64,000 bases of DNA from CAVONV01 sp963697355 (GTDB lineage: Bacteria > Acidobacteriota > Vicinamibacteria > Marinacidobacterales > DATDRI01). A program made the translations under genes and the position numbers. Every line of letters starts with the position of its first letter. Position 1 is the first letter of the stretch. Below are positions 16,082 to 25,522 of this stretch, one piece after another. A model generated the notes under the pieces. That model was not told where the DNA came from. It did no database searches and was given only the letters and a program-made list of their open reading frames with translations. The stretch lies in NCBI GenBank assembly GCA_963697355.1, contig CAVONV010000004.1, positions 516,248 to 580,247 of the forward strand, in the 5' to 3' direction.

Positions 16082-17671
16082 TTACAGGTAACCCAGAGAC
16101 TTGAGCATCTTCCGCATGTCTTCCACGCTTCCCGCTTGTCGCGCTTCCCGATCGGCGAGACCAACCCCTTGGATTCTTCGAACGTTGTCGGCGATCTGCC
16201 TCCTCTCAGGCGACAAACAATGTTTGAGGATTTCGCCGTCCATTTCCTCCGGGACGTCACATCCAAAAAGCGCGAGGATCGTCGGCGCGACGTCCAGGAT
16301 AGAGCATTCTGTCTTCACCTGTGTGAAACCATCGCCGCCTGCTATAAAGACACCCTTCATCCGATGGCCGCCGGTTCGAAGCGCTATGGAGGGAGAATCG
16401 ACAAAAGGTCTGCTGGCGAAGTCCAATTCGATGCTCGAGCGAAAGTCATTGATGGTAAAGAAGATGTCGGGTGACAAACCGATCTGTGGCCCTGAATATG
16501 TGTCTTCGGGTAGTCGGACTTCGACGGATTCCACACCCCGGACCTCGTCAGGTAACGACTTTAGTTCCTCGAGTAACTGCTCTTGGAAAGCAACGTCCTT
16601 TTTTCCCTTGGCCGTCAAATTGAGACAGCCGAACATGACATTGTGTTCTGGTGAGTATGCGAGCGATTCGTCGAGGTCGATGAGGTCTATCGTTCCCCGG
16701 ATCTTGAGTAACTTTGTCCTGATAAGATACGAAGCCGCGTTGAAATACTTGTTGTCCGACCCAGAGGAGAAAAAACGGAAGTTATTGACCAGTAGGTTCT
16801 TCCATCCCAAGTTCTTTCTAGAGAGCCAGCCCTTGGTTTCGAGCCATTTGTTGGGATAGAAAACAGAGTCGAGAGGTCCCATGCCATGATCCGAGACAAT
16901 GAGAAAAGACGTGTCATCGGGGACCATTGACAAGAGCTCGCCAATGAGGGCGTCGATTTTTCCCCAGGTTTCCCGAAAACGACTCGTAATAGAAGGGGAA
17001 CGCTTCGGATCGTAGAGTGGGTGCGACGGATTTATGTCTTTCCACAGGACGTGACCCATCCAGTCCGTCAACGAAAGGACCGCAAAGACAAAGTCCCAGT
17101 TCTTTGTTTTTACCAAGTGCTTGATCGATTTGCCCTGAATCTCTAGGACCCGATTGATGTCCTCGAAGAAAAGGCCTATGTCTTTTTTGTACTTCGGTTG
17201 TCTAAGGTTCAGGTTTGTTTGGTAGCCGCCCGTGACCTCGGTCAACTCGTCCTCGAGTTGAGGGGGATGGCAGAGGTTGCCTTTTTTGCCCCCCATGCCG
17301 CTCACAACGAAACCGTTGACCTCTGGAGGTGGAGACAACGTGGGATAACTGACGATACCCACATTCAACCCTTTCGCGCCCAGGTAGTCCCATACAGACC
17401 GTCCGCGGTAGTCATCGGAAGAGATGGGACGGAAAACGGGTTCGTCTTCGCTCGCCCTGTTCACATAGTCGAAAACACCCGTCTTACCTGGATTCAAACC
17501 AGTCGCCAAGGCGAGCCATGCTGGAGCTGTGACCGGGGGAATGATCGTCTGCATGGGACCATGAGCGCCCACGTCGCAGAGACGTTTGATGTTCGGAATG
17601 ACCCCGTCCTCCATCATGGGCTCGAGGACGTCGAAACTGGCACCGTCTAAACCTAATATAAGTAACCTCAC
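16082..17671 (-). CDS. Type I phosphodiesterase/nucleotide pyrophosphatase-like (alkaline phosphatase superfamily)
   Basis: A 529-residue metal-dependent hydrolase of the alkaline phosphatase superfamily. The N-terminal LILGLDGASFD gives the first metal Asp, PPVTAPAWLALATG carries the probable nucleophile Thr, and LIVSDHGMGP supplies a metal-binding Asp/His pair, with a further His in GGHRMKG. No signal peptide is seen, so it may be cytosolic. It starts with GTG at 17671 behind AAGGAAGGA. Similar proteins recur in exopolysaccharide loci, where they are thought to cleave phospho-linked substrates; the substrate here is unknown. It lies between the deacetylase and GT4 genes. Confidence 0.82.
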   Translation of the reverse strand: MRLLILGLDGASFDVLEPMMEDGVIPNIKRLCDVGAHGPMQTIIPPVTAPAWLALATGLNPGKTGVFDYVNRASEDEPVFRPISSDDYRGRSVWDYLGAKGLNVGIVSYPTLSPPPEVNGFVVSGMGGKKGNLCHPPQLEDELTEVTGGYQTNLNLRQPKYKKDIGLFFEDINRVLEIQGKSIKHLVKTKNWDFVFAVLSLTDWMGHVLWKDINPSHPLYDPKRSPSITSRFRETWGKIDALIGELLSMVPDDTSFLIVSDHGMGPLDSVFYPNKWLETKGWLSRKNLGWKNLLVNNFRFFSSGSDNKYFNAASYLIRTKLLKIRGTIDLIDLDESLAYSPEHNVMFGCLNLTAKGKKDVAFQEQLLEELKSLPDEVRGVESVEVRLPEDTYSGPQIGLSPDIFFTINDFRSSIELDFASRPFVDSPSIALRTGGHRMKGVFIAGGDGFTQVKTECSILDVAPTILALFGCDVPEEMDGEILKHCLSPERRQIADNVRRIQGVGLADREARQAGSVEDMRKMLKSLGYL

Positions 17672-17800
17672 TACTTATCCTTCCTTCGTATGTTCTCGGG
17701 AGATTGGATCCCCGCGAAAAGAGTCTCTCGTCAACTGAGATTCTGCGACTGTAGCATGGTGCATACCTATCAAAACCCTTACTTCCTTCGGCAACAGGGC

Positions 17801-18739
17801 TCAAGAATCCAGAATGAGCGACTCCGCCTCCAAGTTCTTTATTCCCTTGAGCGCAGCTGAAACGGGGCCAAATTCGAAATCATCAAGCAATAGGCTCAAG
17901 CGGGATCTGGTCTTGTGAAGGTTGAGGTAATGACGGAAACGGGAGATGAGTGGGCCCTTCATCCGAGGCTGGTCTGGATCGAGCTCCCAAGGGTGCAGGT
18001 ACATCACGAGTCGATTCGAAGAGGAGTCGGCCCTTTTTAGAAGTTGTCTCATGATCGAGTAAGGGACGAGACGAAAGTAGCCTCCTCCGGCGACGGGCAC
18101 TCGCAAGCCGGCAAGGGATACGGTGGAGGGAGGAACCTCCCAAAGCAACCCCGCGCTCGTCCTCATCCGATGAATCGTAGGGACCGCGCCTGGGAAACCA
18201 TAACGATCGTGTCGGATGGGAAAAATGCTGGAGTCATACGAGTAGCCAAGCTCCGCAAGTATGGACAAGGCCCACGTGGTCTTCTTCATGATCGTGAAGC
18301 TGGGTGCCCGATATCCTTCGACGGGACGGCCCGTGAGGTTCTCCAAGATACCTTTTGACTTCCGTGCATCCTCTTCGAATTGAGACCTCGACTGCAGCGT
18401 TACCAACTCATGAGCGTAGCCGTGTGACGCTATTTCGTGGTGGGCGTCTGCGATTTTCCGCACGAGCCCCGGGTGCCTTTCAGCTACCCATCCGAGAACG
18501 AAGAAGGTCGCCTCAGTGTTCTTTTCTTCCAGCAACTCCAGGATAGCGTCGGTGTTTCTTTCAACCCGGCTTTCGAATTCACTCCAGTTCTTGCGGGTCT
18601 CATCGGTATCAAACGCGGAGACCTGGAAATGCTCCTCTACATCGAATGTGAGGCAATGCCTCGTCTTACGGAGTGACGGATTGAAGCCCTCGTCCGGATG
18701 TGGGAGTGGTTTGTTGTTGTTTGCTGGCCACGTATCCAT
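17801..18739 (-). CDS. XrtA-locus polysaccharide deacetylase
   Basis: A 312-residue NodB-type deacetylase of the subfamily linked to exosortase-A exopolysaccharide loci. The metal/base motif is TFDVEEHF (31-38), the second metal motif ASHGYAHE, and the substrate strand EGYRAPSFTI. The C-terminal LVMYLHPWELDPDQPR is typical of this subfamily and contains the catalytic His. I chose ATG 18739, 13 bases after the autokinase stop; the upstream extension to 18919 lies inside that gene. It would deacetylate the nascent exopolysaccharide. No signal peptide is visible. Confidence 0.88.
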   Translation of the reverse strand: MDTWPANNNKPLPHPDEGFNPSLRKTRHCLTFDVEEHFQVSAFDTDETRKNWSEFESRVERNTDAILELLEEKNTEATFFVLGWVAERHPGLVRKIADAHHEIASHGYAHELVTLQSRSQFEEDARKSKGILENLTGRPVEGYRAPSFTIMKKTTWALSILAELGYSYDSSIFPIRHDRYGFPGAVPTIHRMRTSAGLLWEVPPSTVSLAGLRVPVAGGGYFRLVPYSIMRQLLKRADSSSNRLVMYLHPWELDPDQPRMKGPLISRFRHYLNLHKTRSRLSLLLDDFEFGPVSAALKGIKNLEAESLILDS

Positions 18740-18752
18740 CGTATTAACGGCG

Positions 18753-19637
18753 TTATCCAGCGTTGGGTGCGTGTTTGTAGTGCCGATAGTAGCTTGACAT
18801 CTTGCGTGTGTCTCGATTGAACACAATTCCCAATACCTTCTCAGGTGTGATTGTTTCGACGCCTTGCTGGAACATTTTGTTCGTGGTTTGGTTCGCTGCC
18901 ACCACAATGAGATACCCATCGACTAGTTTCTCCAAAAGAAGACACTCGGGGTAGATCAGCGGTGGCAGATCGATCAAGATGGCATCAAAGTGCTCGCGGA
19001 GCTCTTGGAGGACAGCGCCCATTCGTGACGGCTTGAGTACCTCGTAGGGCGCGACGGCCGAAGTGCGACTCGGCAACACGGCCATGTTGTATTTGGGATG
19101 GAAGCGGACGACGTCGGCGAGCGACGATGACGGCGTCAGGACCGCTTCGGTCAGGCCTTCGCCCACCGATTTCATGCCGAGAAACGATGCCACTGAAGGC
19201 AAGCGTAGGTCCGCATCGATGACCAGCACGCGGGCGTTGCTGTCTTGTGCGAGCGAGCCCGCCAGGTTTAGGGTGGTGACGGTCTTCCCGTCCGCGGGCG
19301 AGGGACTTGTCACCGCAACGACGTTGATACCTCGCTCTTGGTGCATTTGCTCGAGCAGATAGCGAAGCGAACGATATTGTTCTCCCTCGGCCGAAGAGGG
19401 AGAAGTCAAGCTAACCAGGCGCTCATTGGGATCGCCAAACTGACCGTCCGGAATCGCCAGTGAACCGCTTGTCTTGTTGGGCTGAAAATCGCCATGTAGC
19501 TTGATCGGCTCCCGAATAGGGCTCAGTTTCGAATCCTGCGGGTAGCTTGGGGTTTCGACAGGGGAGTGAGGCTGGGAGCTTTCACTAAAGGTGCCTTCCC
19601 GTCGTGCTTTTTCAATAGCTTTGGAAAGTCGACTCAT
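18753..19637 (-). CDS. XrtA-associated tyrosine autokinase (CpsD/Wzc-kinase-like)
   Basis: A 294-residue bacterial tyrosine kinase. It has the Walker A variant TSPSPADGKT, Walker A' VLVIDADLRLPS, Walker B ILIDLPPL, and a C-terminal tyrosine cluster (SSYYRHYKH) that is the usual autophosphorylation tail. It partners with the chain-length determinant encoded just upstream to control polymer length and export. The start ATG 19637 (MSRLSKAIEKA) matches the family N-terminus and has an AAGG site; a GTG at 19685 with a GAGAAGG site is an alternative. The spacing to the upstream gene is about 80 bases. Confidence 0.88.
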   Translation of the reverse strand: MSRLSKAIEKARREGTFSESSQPHSPVETPSYPQDSKLSPIREPIKLHGDFQPNKTSGSLAIPDGQFGDPNERLVSLTSPSSAEGEQYRSLRYLLEQMHQERGINVVAVTSPSPADGKTVTTLNLAGSLAQDSNARVLVIDADLRLPSVASFLGMKSVGEGLTEAVLTPSSSLADVVRFHPKYNMAVLPSRTSAVAPYEVLKPSRMGAVLQELREHFDAILIDLPPLIYPECLLLEKLVDGYLIVVAANQTTNKMFQQGVETITPEKVLGIVFNRDTRKMSSYYRHYKHAPNAG

Positions 19638-19718
19638 TTTCGCCTTCTTTTCTTTCAGCAACGCGTCGCGCAGCTGATTCTTCACATGGGCCTTCTCGAA
19701 ACTCCGGGTGTCACGATG

Positions 19719-21278
19719 TTACCTCAACAACAAGGAGGAAAGTGCAGTGTTTCCTTCTCCAAATTTGTAGGAAACGAAAGCAATGACGACCAACCCCAGG
19801 GTCACAAACGCCGACGCATAGGCAAATCTCCTGCTCCGCTTCATCTTATCCTCCGAAGTATCGATAAAGGGAATGCTGCCCAGTACCGGCAAGTCAGTAG
19901 CCTCCCTCAGTTGCTCGAGGGTGTGAAACGAGTTGTCTAGCTGATCAGCAAGAAAAGCAACGCCGATGGCACAACCGAGAGCGAGGCCAAAGGCAATTCC
20001 GTAGAGCATCGGTCGGTTCGGTGCCGCCGGTTGTTTGGATGCTAGGGCCGGTTCGAGCAATCGGAACTGCTCGCCCTTCTGGAGCATTTCCATCTCCTCA
20101 GCTAAATTCGCATCATTTGAACGCTCGAGCATGGAAGCATACAGCTCCTGGGTAGCCTCGTAGTCACGGTTCAAGAATTGGTACTCCTGCTCGACGCGCG
20201 GTGCATTCTCGACCCGTTTTTGGTAGGTTTCGACGGACTGTAAGAGCCTCTGCCTCTCGGCGTTGATTGAGTTGAGCCTCGAAGTTTCCTCATCGATGTC
20301 ATCTTTGAGTTGGCGGATGTATGGACTATCGGCCACACTCGGTTCTGGCTCAGCTTCCGTCTCGTTGGTTTCGGCGAACTTGGTCTCGAGGGCTTCGATC
20401 TCCTTCTTGACACGGACCACATCGGGGTATTTGTCGCTGAATTTGGATTCGAGGTCCGCGAGTTCTTGTTTCAGCTCCGTGAGCCTTGTAGCAGTGGCTG
20501 CCGGGCTATCTGACTCCATGCCTTGTGCTTCCGCCAGTTGGCGAATCAGACTGGCACGGCGCTCTTCGGATTGTGTTCGAGTATCCATGTTCATCTGTAG
20601 TCGCGTCGAGAGATTTTCAAGAGAAGTGAGATTCGTTTCCTGCTGATGGGGAAGCTCGCCGATGTGGCGCTCTTTGAACTGCGTAAGACGTCGTTCTTGT
20701 TCTTCGAGGTCGCGCTTCATTCCCTCGAGTTGGGCGCTGAGGAACTGTGAAGTACCCTCGGCCTGCTCTCCACGAACCTTCAGATTTTCTTCACTGTAGT
20801 AGGATGCAAGCGTGTTGAGAACATTCGCTACCGTTTCCGGATCGCGCCCGGCGTAGGTGAGTGAAAAAGCGACGGTCTCGCGGCCCCGCTGAGCCTGGGT
20901 TTGTTGGAAGGCCAGTATGATTTCTTCGCGCAATCTCTTGGTGACCTGCTCCATGGGTGCTCGGGTCCGCATTTCCGGGTACAGATCGAATTTGAGCACG
21001 AGATCTTCCAGCCGAGACCGACTCAGAATCGACTGGGTGATCGTTTGCAACCGCATCTCGAGAGTACCGGTCACAGTGGAGCGTACGAGCTCGTCGGGTA
21101 TTTTCTGGCGTTCGATCAGCACCGTCGCGACCGATTGGTACATCTTGGGAAGTGCTTTGGCAACGGCCATCCCACCAATGAGGACGGCAAGAAAAATCGT
21201 CAAAGCCAACCATTTCCTGCGACTCAAGATGCCGAGCGCTAGATCGATTGCGTTTTGAGAGCCTTGATCTTGATTCAT
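19719..21278 (-). CDS. Exopolysaccharide chain-length determinant (Wzz/GNVR family, XrtA type)
   Basis: A 519-residue inner-membrane polysaccharide co-polymerase. It has a cytosolic N-terminus, TM1 at about 24-45, a long periplasmic region with heptad-rich coiled coil (about 160-400, e.g. EGMKRDLEEQERRLTQFKERH), the PAAPNRPMLYGIAFG entry to TM2 (about 425-448), then a cytosolic loop and an additional hydrophobic segment near 485-505. The Pro-rich segment before TM2 is a family hallmark. It sits between the export protein (15 bases) and the autokinase genes, the standard Wza-Wzc order with the kinase as a separate protein. Confidence 0.9.
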   Translation of the reverse strand: MNQDQGSQNAIDLALGILSRRKWLALTIFLAVLIGGMAVAKALPKMYQSVATVLIERQKIPDELVRSTVTGTLEMRLQTITQSILSRSRLEDLVLKFDLYPEMRTRAPMEQVTKRLREEIILAFQQTQAQRGRETVAFSLTYAGRDPETVANVLNTLASYYSEENLKVRGEQAEGTSQFLSAQLEGMKRDLEEQERRLTQFKERHIGELPHQQETNLTSLENLSTRLQMNMDTRTQSEERRASLIRQLAEAQGMESDSPAATATRLTELKQELADLESKFSDKYPDVVRVKKEIEALETKFAETNETEAEPEPSVADSPYIRQLKDDIDEETSRLNSINAERQRLLQSVETYQKRVENAPRVEQEYQFLNRDYEATQELYASMLERSNDANLAEEMEMLQKGEQFRLLEPALASKQPAAPNRPMLYGIAFGLALGCAIGVAFLADQLDNSFHTLEQLREATDLPVLGSIPFIDTSEDKMKRSRRFAYASAFVTLGLVVIAFVSYKFGEGNTALSSLLLR

Positions 21279-21293
21279 TTTTTCACCTGAATA

Positions 21294-21890
21294 TCATTGC
21301 ACGACGATGATGTCGTTGGCTCGAACATATAGATTCACGGATCCTCCTGTAGCTGAGATGGCCTCCTTGTACTTGATAAGGATGCGTTTCATGTTGTCGC
21401 CTTGAGGCCGAAGAACAATGATCTCGTCGGGTGACGAAAAGTCGTCTCGAAGGAAGCCTCCCGCCATTGCCAGAGCGTCCAACACCGTCGTCGCGGCTCT
21501 GAGCTCGTATCGTCCCGGCGCCTGTACTTTTCCCAGTATAGATATTCTGAAGCTATGAGCTTCGTCGACGATCACGGAGACTTCGGGAGAATCTACGAAC
21601 TCCGCGAGCTTTTCCTGGATGACGTTACGCAGCTCCATGGGGGTCAACCCTGCCGCCTGTATATCGTTCAGGAGTACAAGGGAAATCTTCCCGTCCGGTC
21701 TTACCTGCACGCTGCGACTCAGGTCCTCGTTCCTCCATACCGATATGGTCAGCATGTCCTCGGGCCCGATTCGATACTCTTTCCACTGAGGTGGACTTTC
21801 GTTTCCGGGGCCGGTAGCTTGGGTAAATCCTATTGTGGCAAGTAGGCACATAGCGGCAAACAACGTTGCAGGGAGCTTCTTTGTCAACAT
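21294..21890 (-). CDS. Polysaccharide export protein (Wza-like, XrtA type)
   Basis: A 198-residue exported protein of the Poly_export/SLBB type. The signal peptide is about residues 1-24. The Poly_export domain begins EYRIGPEDMLTISVWRNEDL and contains VRPDGKISLVLLNDIQAAG. It is followed by an SLBB domain (ISILGKVQAPGRYELR, DALAMAGGF) and the terminal NDIIVVQ strand. It forms the outer-membrane export channel. No lipobox cysteine is obvious after the signal peptide, unlike classical Wza. I chose ATG 21890, which has AGGGGA upstream and starts with a proper signal peptide; the frame extends to 21944. Confidence 0.9.
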   Translation of the reverse strand: MLTKKLPATLFAAMCLLATIGFTQATGPGNESPPQWKEYRIGPEDMLTISVWRNEDLSRSVQVRPDGKISLVLLNDIQAAGLTPMELRNVIQEKLAEFVDSPEVSVIVDEAHSFRISILGKVQAPGRYELRAATTVLDALAMAGGFLRDDFSSPDEIIVLRPQGDNMKRILIKYKEAISATGGSVNLYVRANDIIVVQ

Positions 21891-21944
21891 GATCAACGTC
21901 CCCTGCGATCCTGTTTGTCTTGATTCGTCATTGGTTATCCTCAT

Positions 21945-23009
21945 TCAAATGATGGGTTGAACCAACCCAATGGTGATGCCGAAGAGCATTTCGTTCCTGG
22001 TGACGGTTTCGTCGAGCGCCAGAATGTTGAACGTTCCGTCTTGATAACTGCCGCGATAAGAATAGCTCAATGAAACCATCCGGTTCACCGGATAAGTGAG
22101 TGTGAAGTTCAACCGATAGACATATACTTTCAGTCCGTCTCGGCTGTTTCTCGAGACACCGGGGGCAATCGAAAGCTGAAGATTGCGGGTCAGCCGCTGC
22201 GTAACCGAACCAACTAGACTCTCCGTCAATACGAGCCGTGCAAGGGACGGTATCGGATTCTGCCGACGGCTGAAAGTCGCCGACACCGTGGTGCGCGGGA
22301 ACCGTTGGTCGAATGAAGCGGATACGAAAGCACTTCTGAGGCCCTCAGTGAAATTCGGGCCTGCCGACAACGAGATGCCGGTTCTCGGGCTGAATTGGTG
22401 CGTCCAGCCGAATGAGAGTATCTGTGTAAGCGTGTCGCTTACGGTGTATTCTACACGGCGGATGGTGTAGTTGACGTTGAGCGTATCTCTGCGGGCGAGT
22501 TGCCGGTCGAAGGTGAATATACCGTTGTAAGCCGTTGCCGGGCGTCGGCGGAAATCGAGTCCCGCATCTGGCAGGAGGTCACGCGGCGTGTTTGTGTTGG
22601 TGTAGTTGGCGAAGAACGACCAGTTCGTCAATCGGTTTATCCGATGTTGAAATCCGGCCATGGCTCGTTGACGGGCAAAGGCTCTATTGAGCTCCGAGTT
22701 GTTTGGGAACACTTCCGCGTCAAACGAGTAGCTCGAGTTGATGGTGAAGCCACGGGTCACTCCGTAGTTGAGCGCAAGAGAAGGAGTAAGGCGTGCGTAA
22801 AGCTCTTGTGTAGGGTCGTCTACGCTGTAGAAGAGATTGTCGTCATAGACACCGTTGACGGCGATTGAGGGAAAAAGGTTGAAACGACCTTGGGCCCATC
22901 CAGTAGTCGGGAAGACGGCTAGAATCGTAAGGAGGACCATGGCAGAGGTGCCACATTTGCCTCGTTCGACTCTGTCACCTCGCGACGATTTCACCGGCTG
23001 CTGTTGCAT
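21945..23009 (-). CDS. XrtA-locus outer-membrane beta-barrel protein
   Basis: A 354-residue outer-membrane protein. A hydrophobic signal segment (about 23-40, ending GWAQG) precedes alternating aromatic and polar beta strands through to the C-terminus, such as YDDNLFYSV, YSFDAEVFPN and LSYSYRGSYQ. It resembles the PEP-CTERM-locus outer-membrane family that accompanies the export protein. The ATG 23009 gives a long basic N-region; an internal ATG at 22940 would give a shorter signal peptide. It is first in the long minus-strand operon, downstream of a 1-kb non-coding gap. It may assist export or anchor the polymer. Confidence 0.8.
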   Translation of the reverse strand: MQQQPVKSSRGDRVERGKCGTSAMVLLTILAVFPTTGWAQGRFNLFPSIAVNGVYDDNLFYSVDDPTQELYARLTPSLALNYGVTRGFTINSSYSFDAEVFPNNSELNRAFARQRAMAGFQHRINRLTNWSFFANYTNTNTPRDLLPDAGLDFRRRPATAYNGIFTFDRQLARRDTLNVNYTIRRVEYTVSDTLTQILSFGWTHQFSPRTGISLSAGPNFTEGLRSAFVSASFDQRFPRTTVSATFSRRQNPIPSLARLVLTESLVGSVTQRLTRNLQLSIAPGVSRNSRDGLKVYVYRLNFTLTYPVNRMVSLSYSYRGSYQDGTFNILALDETVTRNEMLFGITIGLVQPII

Positions 23010-24013
23010 TCAAGCGGGTCTTTCTAGCTTCTCGCCATTGGGGCCATGCTCGACGGGCCTTGTTCTCGATCCACCGCTTCCAGTCCTTACTTTAGGTTCG
23101 GGCCAAGCATAGCGGCTGCCGCGTTGAGCTTCGCTCGAATCCCAATCGACAATGAATTGCTCTCGAGTTGCGCTCTTGACACAACTATTTGGACTAAGTC
23201 CCAGTTGGGAGGGGGTGACATAATACTGAACCGAGAGGAGGCGCTTGTCAAGGCGAACTCGCAACGTTTTTCTAAATCTAAGCAAAAATTGGCTTTGTAG
23301 GATCCACATTTTGCCCGAGGCACATCGCGCCTTGCTGGAATTTGGAACAACTTGACTTGCAGTCGGTGGTTGTCTTTGAAAGAAAGCGCCGTCAAACTCG
23401 CAAGAGTGAACAACAGTCAGCAGTTGTCGGCGCAGTGACCCAACGAACGGCGAGAAGGGGAACTCAGAAGGCTCCCTCGTGAATCGAGTTCAGACTGAGG
23501 TGAAGCCGGTGGCTGGAAGGGGCCTGGCGTCAAAACTGAGATGGTCTCGTGCGAACATTCGTTGTGAGGGGTCGATCCGCTCTCGATGCTCAACTACGAA
23601 GGATGGGCTTGATTTGTCGGGCAGATTCTCTTCTGCCAGAAACGCATGAATAATAGTTCTTGACATGTCCGATCGTGACATGCTAAAAATAGCTTACCCA
23701 GCCTGAATACCCTTATCCAACCAAGGGTAAATCCAAACGGCGCAGTGTCTTGGAAAGAGCTCTAAGCGTGGGGGGCGAATCCTGCGAGGCTCTTAATACC
23801 TAGTCGTTTTGGGGGGAATTACCCATATCTTGTGAATTGTCATGCGAGATAGTTGGAGCGTCATGTCCGTTGCGAAGGGACCTCGCTTTGAGTTCTTAGG
23901 CATTTATTGTGGTCTCCTCGAACGGTTTTAGCAACTGCGGGTCAAATCCAACAACCGAATAGGATCGACATCCAGTCACCGAGGGCCCGGTTCATCGATT
24001 CTTATAGATTGAA
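23010..24013. other. 1-kb divergent regulatory gap of the exopolysaccharide locus
   Basis: This is the only long gap inside the polysaccharide locus and lies between divergent operons. I see no convincing gene in it. It contains the promoter/palindrome described separately (23660-23689) and a 7-bp hairpin TACCCTT/AAGGGTA (23708-23714 and 23723-23729). A poorly spaced minus-strand pair also occurs (TTGACA at 23251-23246, TATTAT at 23225-23220, 20-bp spacer). The layout suggests transcription control of both operons from here. Confidence 0.5.
23660..23689 (+). promoter_or_regulatory. Putative sigma-70 promoter with overlapping palindrome
   Basis: TTGACA at 23660-23665 is followed after 18 bases by TAAAAA at 23684-23689. 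Between and over these lies a perfect inverted repeat, CATGTC (23664-23669) and GACATG (23677-23682), separated by 7 bases. A dyad overlapping the -35 box is what a repressor operator would look like. It faces the sugar transferase gene 330 bases downstream. Confidence 0.35.
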
Positions 24014-25408
24014 ATGAGCGGAATTTTCATTACTACTCCATCGGTCAGAAGACTCACTGCAGCACTCGGTGACGTGGCGGTCGTTTCTCTCGCTCTCGCT
24101 ATTGCCTGGGCGATTCGTTTTCGCGCCGATGCGTTGTTTATGGCGGAGTCTGAAAGGCTGCCTGTCAGAATGGCCGTCCTTGTCACCGCGGTTCTTCTTT
24201 GTTTCTACTACAACGACCTCTATCTGGATAGGGCGCCCCGGGATAGAAAAGACCTTCTGATCCGAATCAGCAAAGCTCATCTTGCGTCGGGCATATTGCT
24301 GTCGTTGCTTTACTATGCGATACCATCTATCGCACTGGGCCGAGGGATATTGCTCCTTTTCTTTCCCCAGTCCTTGTTGTTCTTGTTCGTGTGGCGCGAC
24401 GTGTTCTACTGGGTCCTACAAGGCTCACTCGCGGAAAACGTCCTCATACTCGGTACCGGTTCCGCTGCCAAGAATATGGCGCACGAGATCTTGCATCGCC
24501 GAGGTGAAGGCTACAACGTGGTCGGTTTCTTGTCTGATGATCCCGCGTTGGTCGGGAAGCGTTTAGTCAACCCTTCGGTTGTAGGAACACTGGATCAGTT
24601 GCGCATGCTGAGCCATCAAATGCAGGTGGACACATTGGTGGTCGCGCTCGAAGACCGAAGGGGCAAACTCCCTCTGTCCGAGCTCCTGCGCTGCAAGTTG
24701 GACGGTGTTAGAGTCGAAGATTCGGCCACTTTCTTCGAAACACTGACTGGTCAGCTTCCGGTTCGAAACATGCATCCAGGTTGGCTGGTTTTTTCACCGG
24801 GCTTCAAGAGAATCCGCCTTTTCCACAGCACTAGGAGGTTTCTCGAGTTCGTCTTGGCCCTTCTGGCAATCATTGTCTCGTTGCCCGTACTGGTGTTGGC
24901 TGCGTTACTCATCTTGCTCGAGGGGGGATTCCCTATTCTTTATCGCCAGGAGCGTGTCGGGCAAAAGGGCCGAGTGTTCGAATTGTACAAGCTGCGCACC
25001 ATGAAACCGAATGCCGAGAAGTCTACGGGAGCCGTTTGGACGGCCACCAAAGGTGACCCTAGAATTACTTGGGCGGGTAGATTCCTCCGCTCGAGTCGGA
25101 TGGATGAATTGCCGCAGTTGTTCAACGTGCTAAAAGGGGACATGAGCTTCGTGGGTCCCCGACCGGAGCGACCTTTTTTTGTCGAGAAGCTACGGGAGCA
25201 TATTCCCTATTACGACGAACGGCACAGTGTCAAGCCGGGTATAACGGGTTGGGCTCAAGTGCGTTTCGGTTATGGTTCTTCTATAGAAGATGCCGAGACC
25301 AAACTGCGTTATGACATGTACTACATCAAGAACATGGGCTTCTGGCTCGATCTGGTCATTGTTTTGGACACTGTGAAAGTCATACTTTTCGGGAAAGGCG
25401 CCCGGTAG
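24014..25408 (+). CDS. XrtA-locus initiating sugar phosphotransferase (bacterial sugar transferase family)
   Basis: A 464-residue inner-membrane enzyme that starts repeat-unit synthesis by moving a sugar phosphate to undecaprenyl phosphate. It has four N-terminal membrane segments (within about 15-140), a Rossmann-like middle region (ENVLILGTGSAAKNMAHEI, about 142-160), a fifth membrane/re-entrant helix (about 280-305) and the catalytic domain. In that domain LYRQERVGQKGRVFELYKLR, SRMDELPQLFNVLKGDMSFVGPRPERP and KPGITGWAQV are diagnostic. The length and the middle domain match the PEP-CTERM-system glycosyltransferase subfamily. It is the first plus-strand gene after the divergent gap. Confidence 0.92.
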   Translation: MSGIFITTPSVRRLTAALGDVAVVSLALAIAWAIRFRADALFMAESERLPVRMAVLVTAVLLCFYYNDLYLDRAPRDRKDLLIRISKAHLASGILLSLLYYAIPSIALGRGILLLFFPQSLLFLFVWRDVFYWVLQGSLAENVLILGTGSAAKNMAHEILHRRGEGYNVVGFLSDDPALVGKRLVNPSVVGTLDQLRMLSHQMQVDTLVVALEDRRGKLPLSELLRCKLDGVRVEDSATFFETLTGQLPVRNMHPGWLVFSPGFKRIRLFHSTRRFLEFVLALLAIIVSLPVLVLAALLILLEGGFPILYRQERVGQKGRVFELYKLRTMKPNAEKSTGAVWTATKGDPRITWAGRFLRSSRMDELPQLFNVLKGDMSFVGPRPERPFFVEKLREHIPYYDERHSVKPGITGWAQVRFGYGSSIEDAETKLRYDMYYIKNMGFWLDLVIVLDTVKVILFGKGAR

Positions 25409-25522
25409 CAGCCCTACTGAGACACCTGCCTCCTTGATCGTCGAGAAGAACCACACTTTTAGTCGTCTGGCCAGAAAACGCGTCACCGTTGGCTTCTTGG
25501 AAATGAAATCGAACCGAGAAGC

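Noticed and set aside
16045..16266. N-terminal 74-residue extension of the GT4 glycosyltransferase
   Set aside because: It lies inside the phosphodiesterase gene in another frame and has no family-like sequence; the start at 16044 is sufficient.
23010..23309. 99-codon minus-strand frame upstream of the outer-membrane protein gene
   Set aside because: Basic, low-complexity translation without motif or ribosome site; more likely leader sequence.
23760..23800. Sigma-54 promoter (GG-N10-GC) in the divergent gap
   Set aside because: A GG-N10-GC match exists in the GTGGGGGGCGAATCCTGCG stretch but the TGGCAC half is poor and such matches are expected by chance in this GC content.
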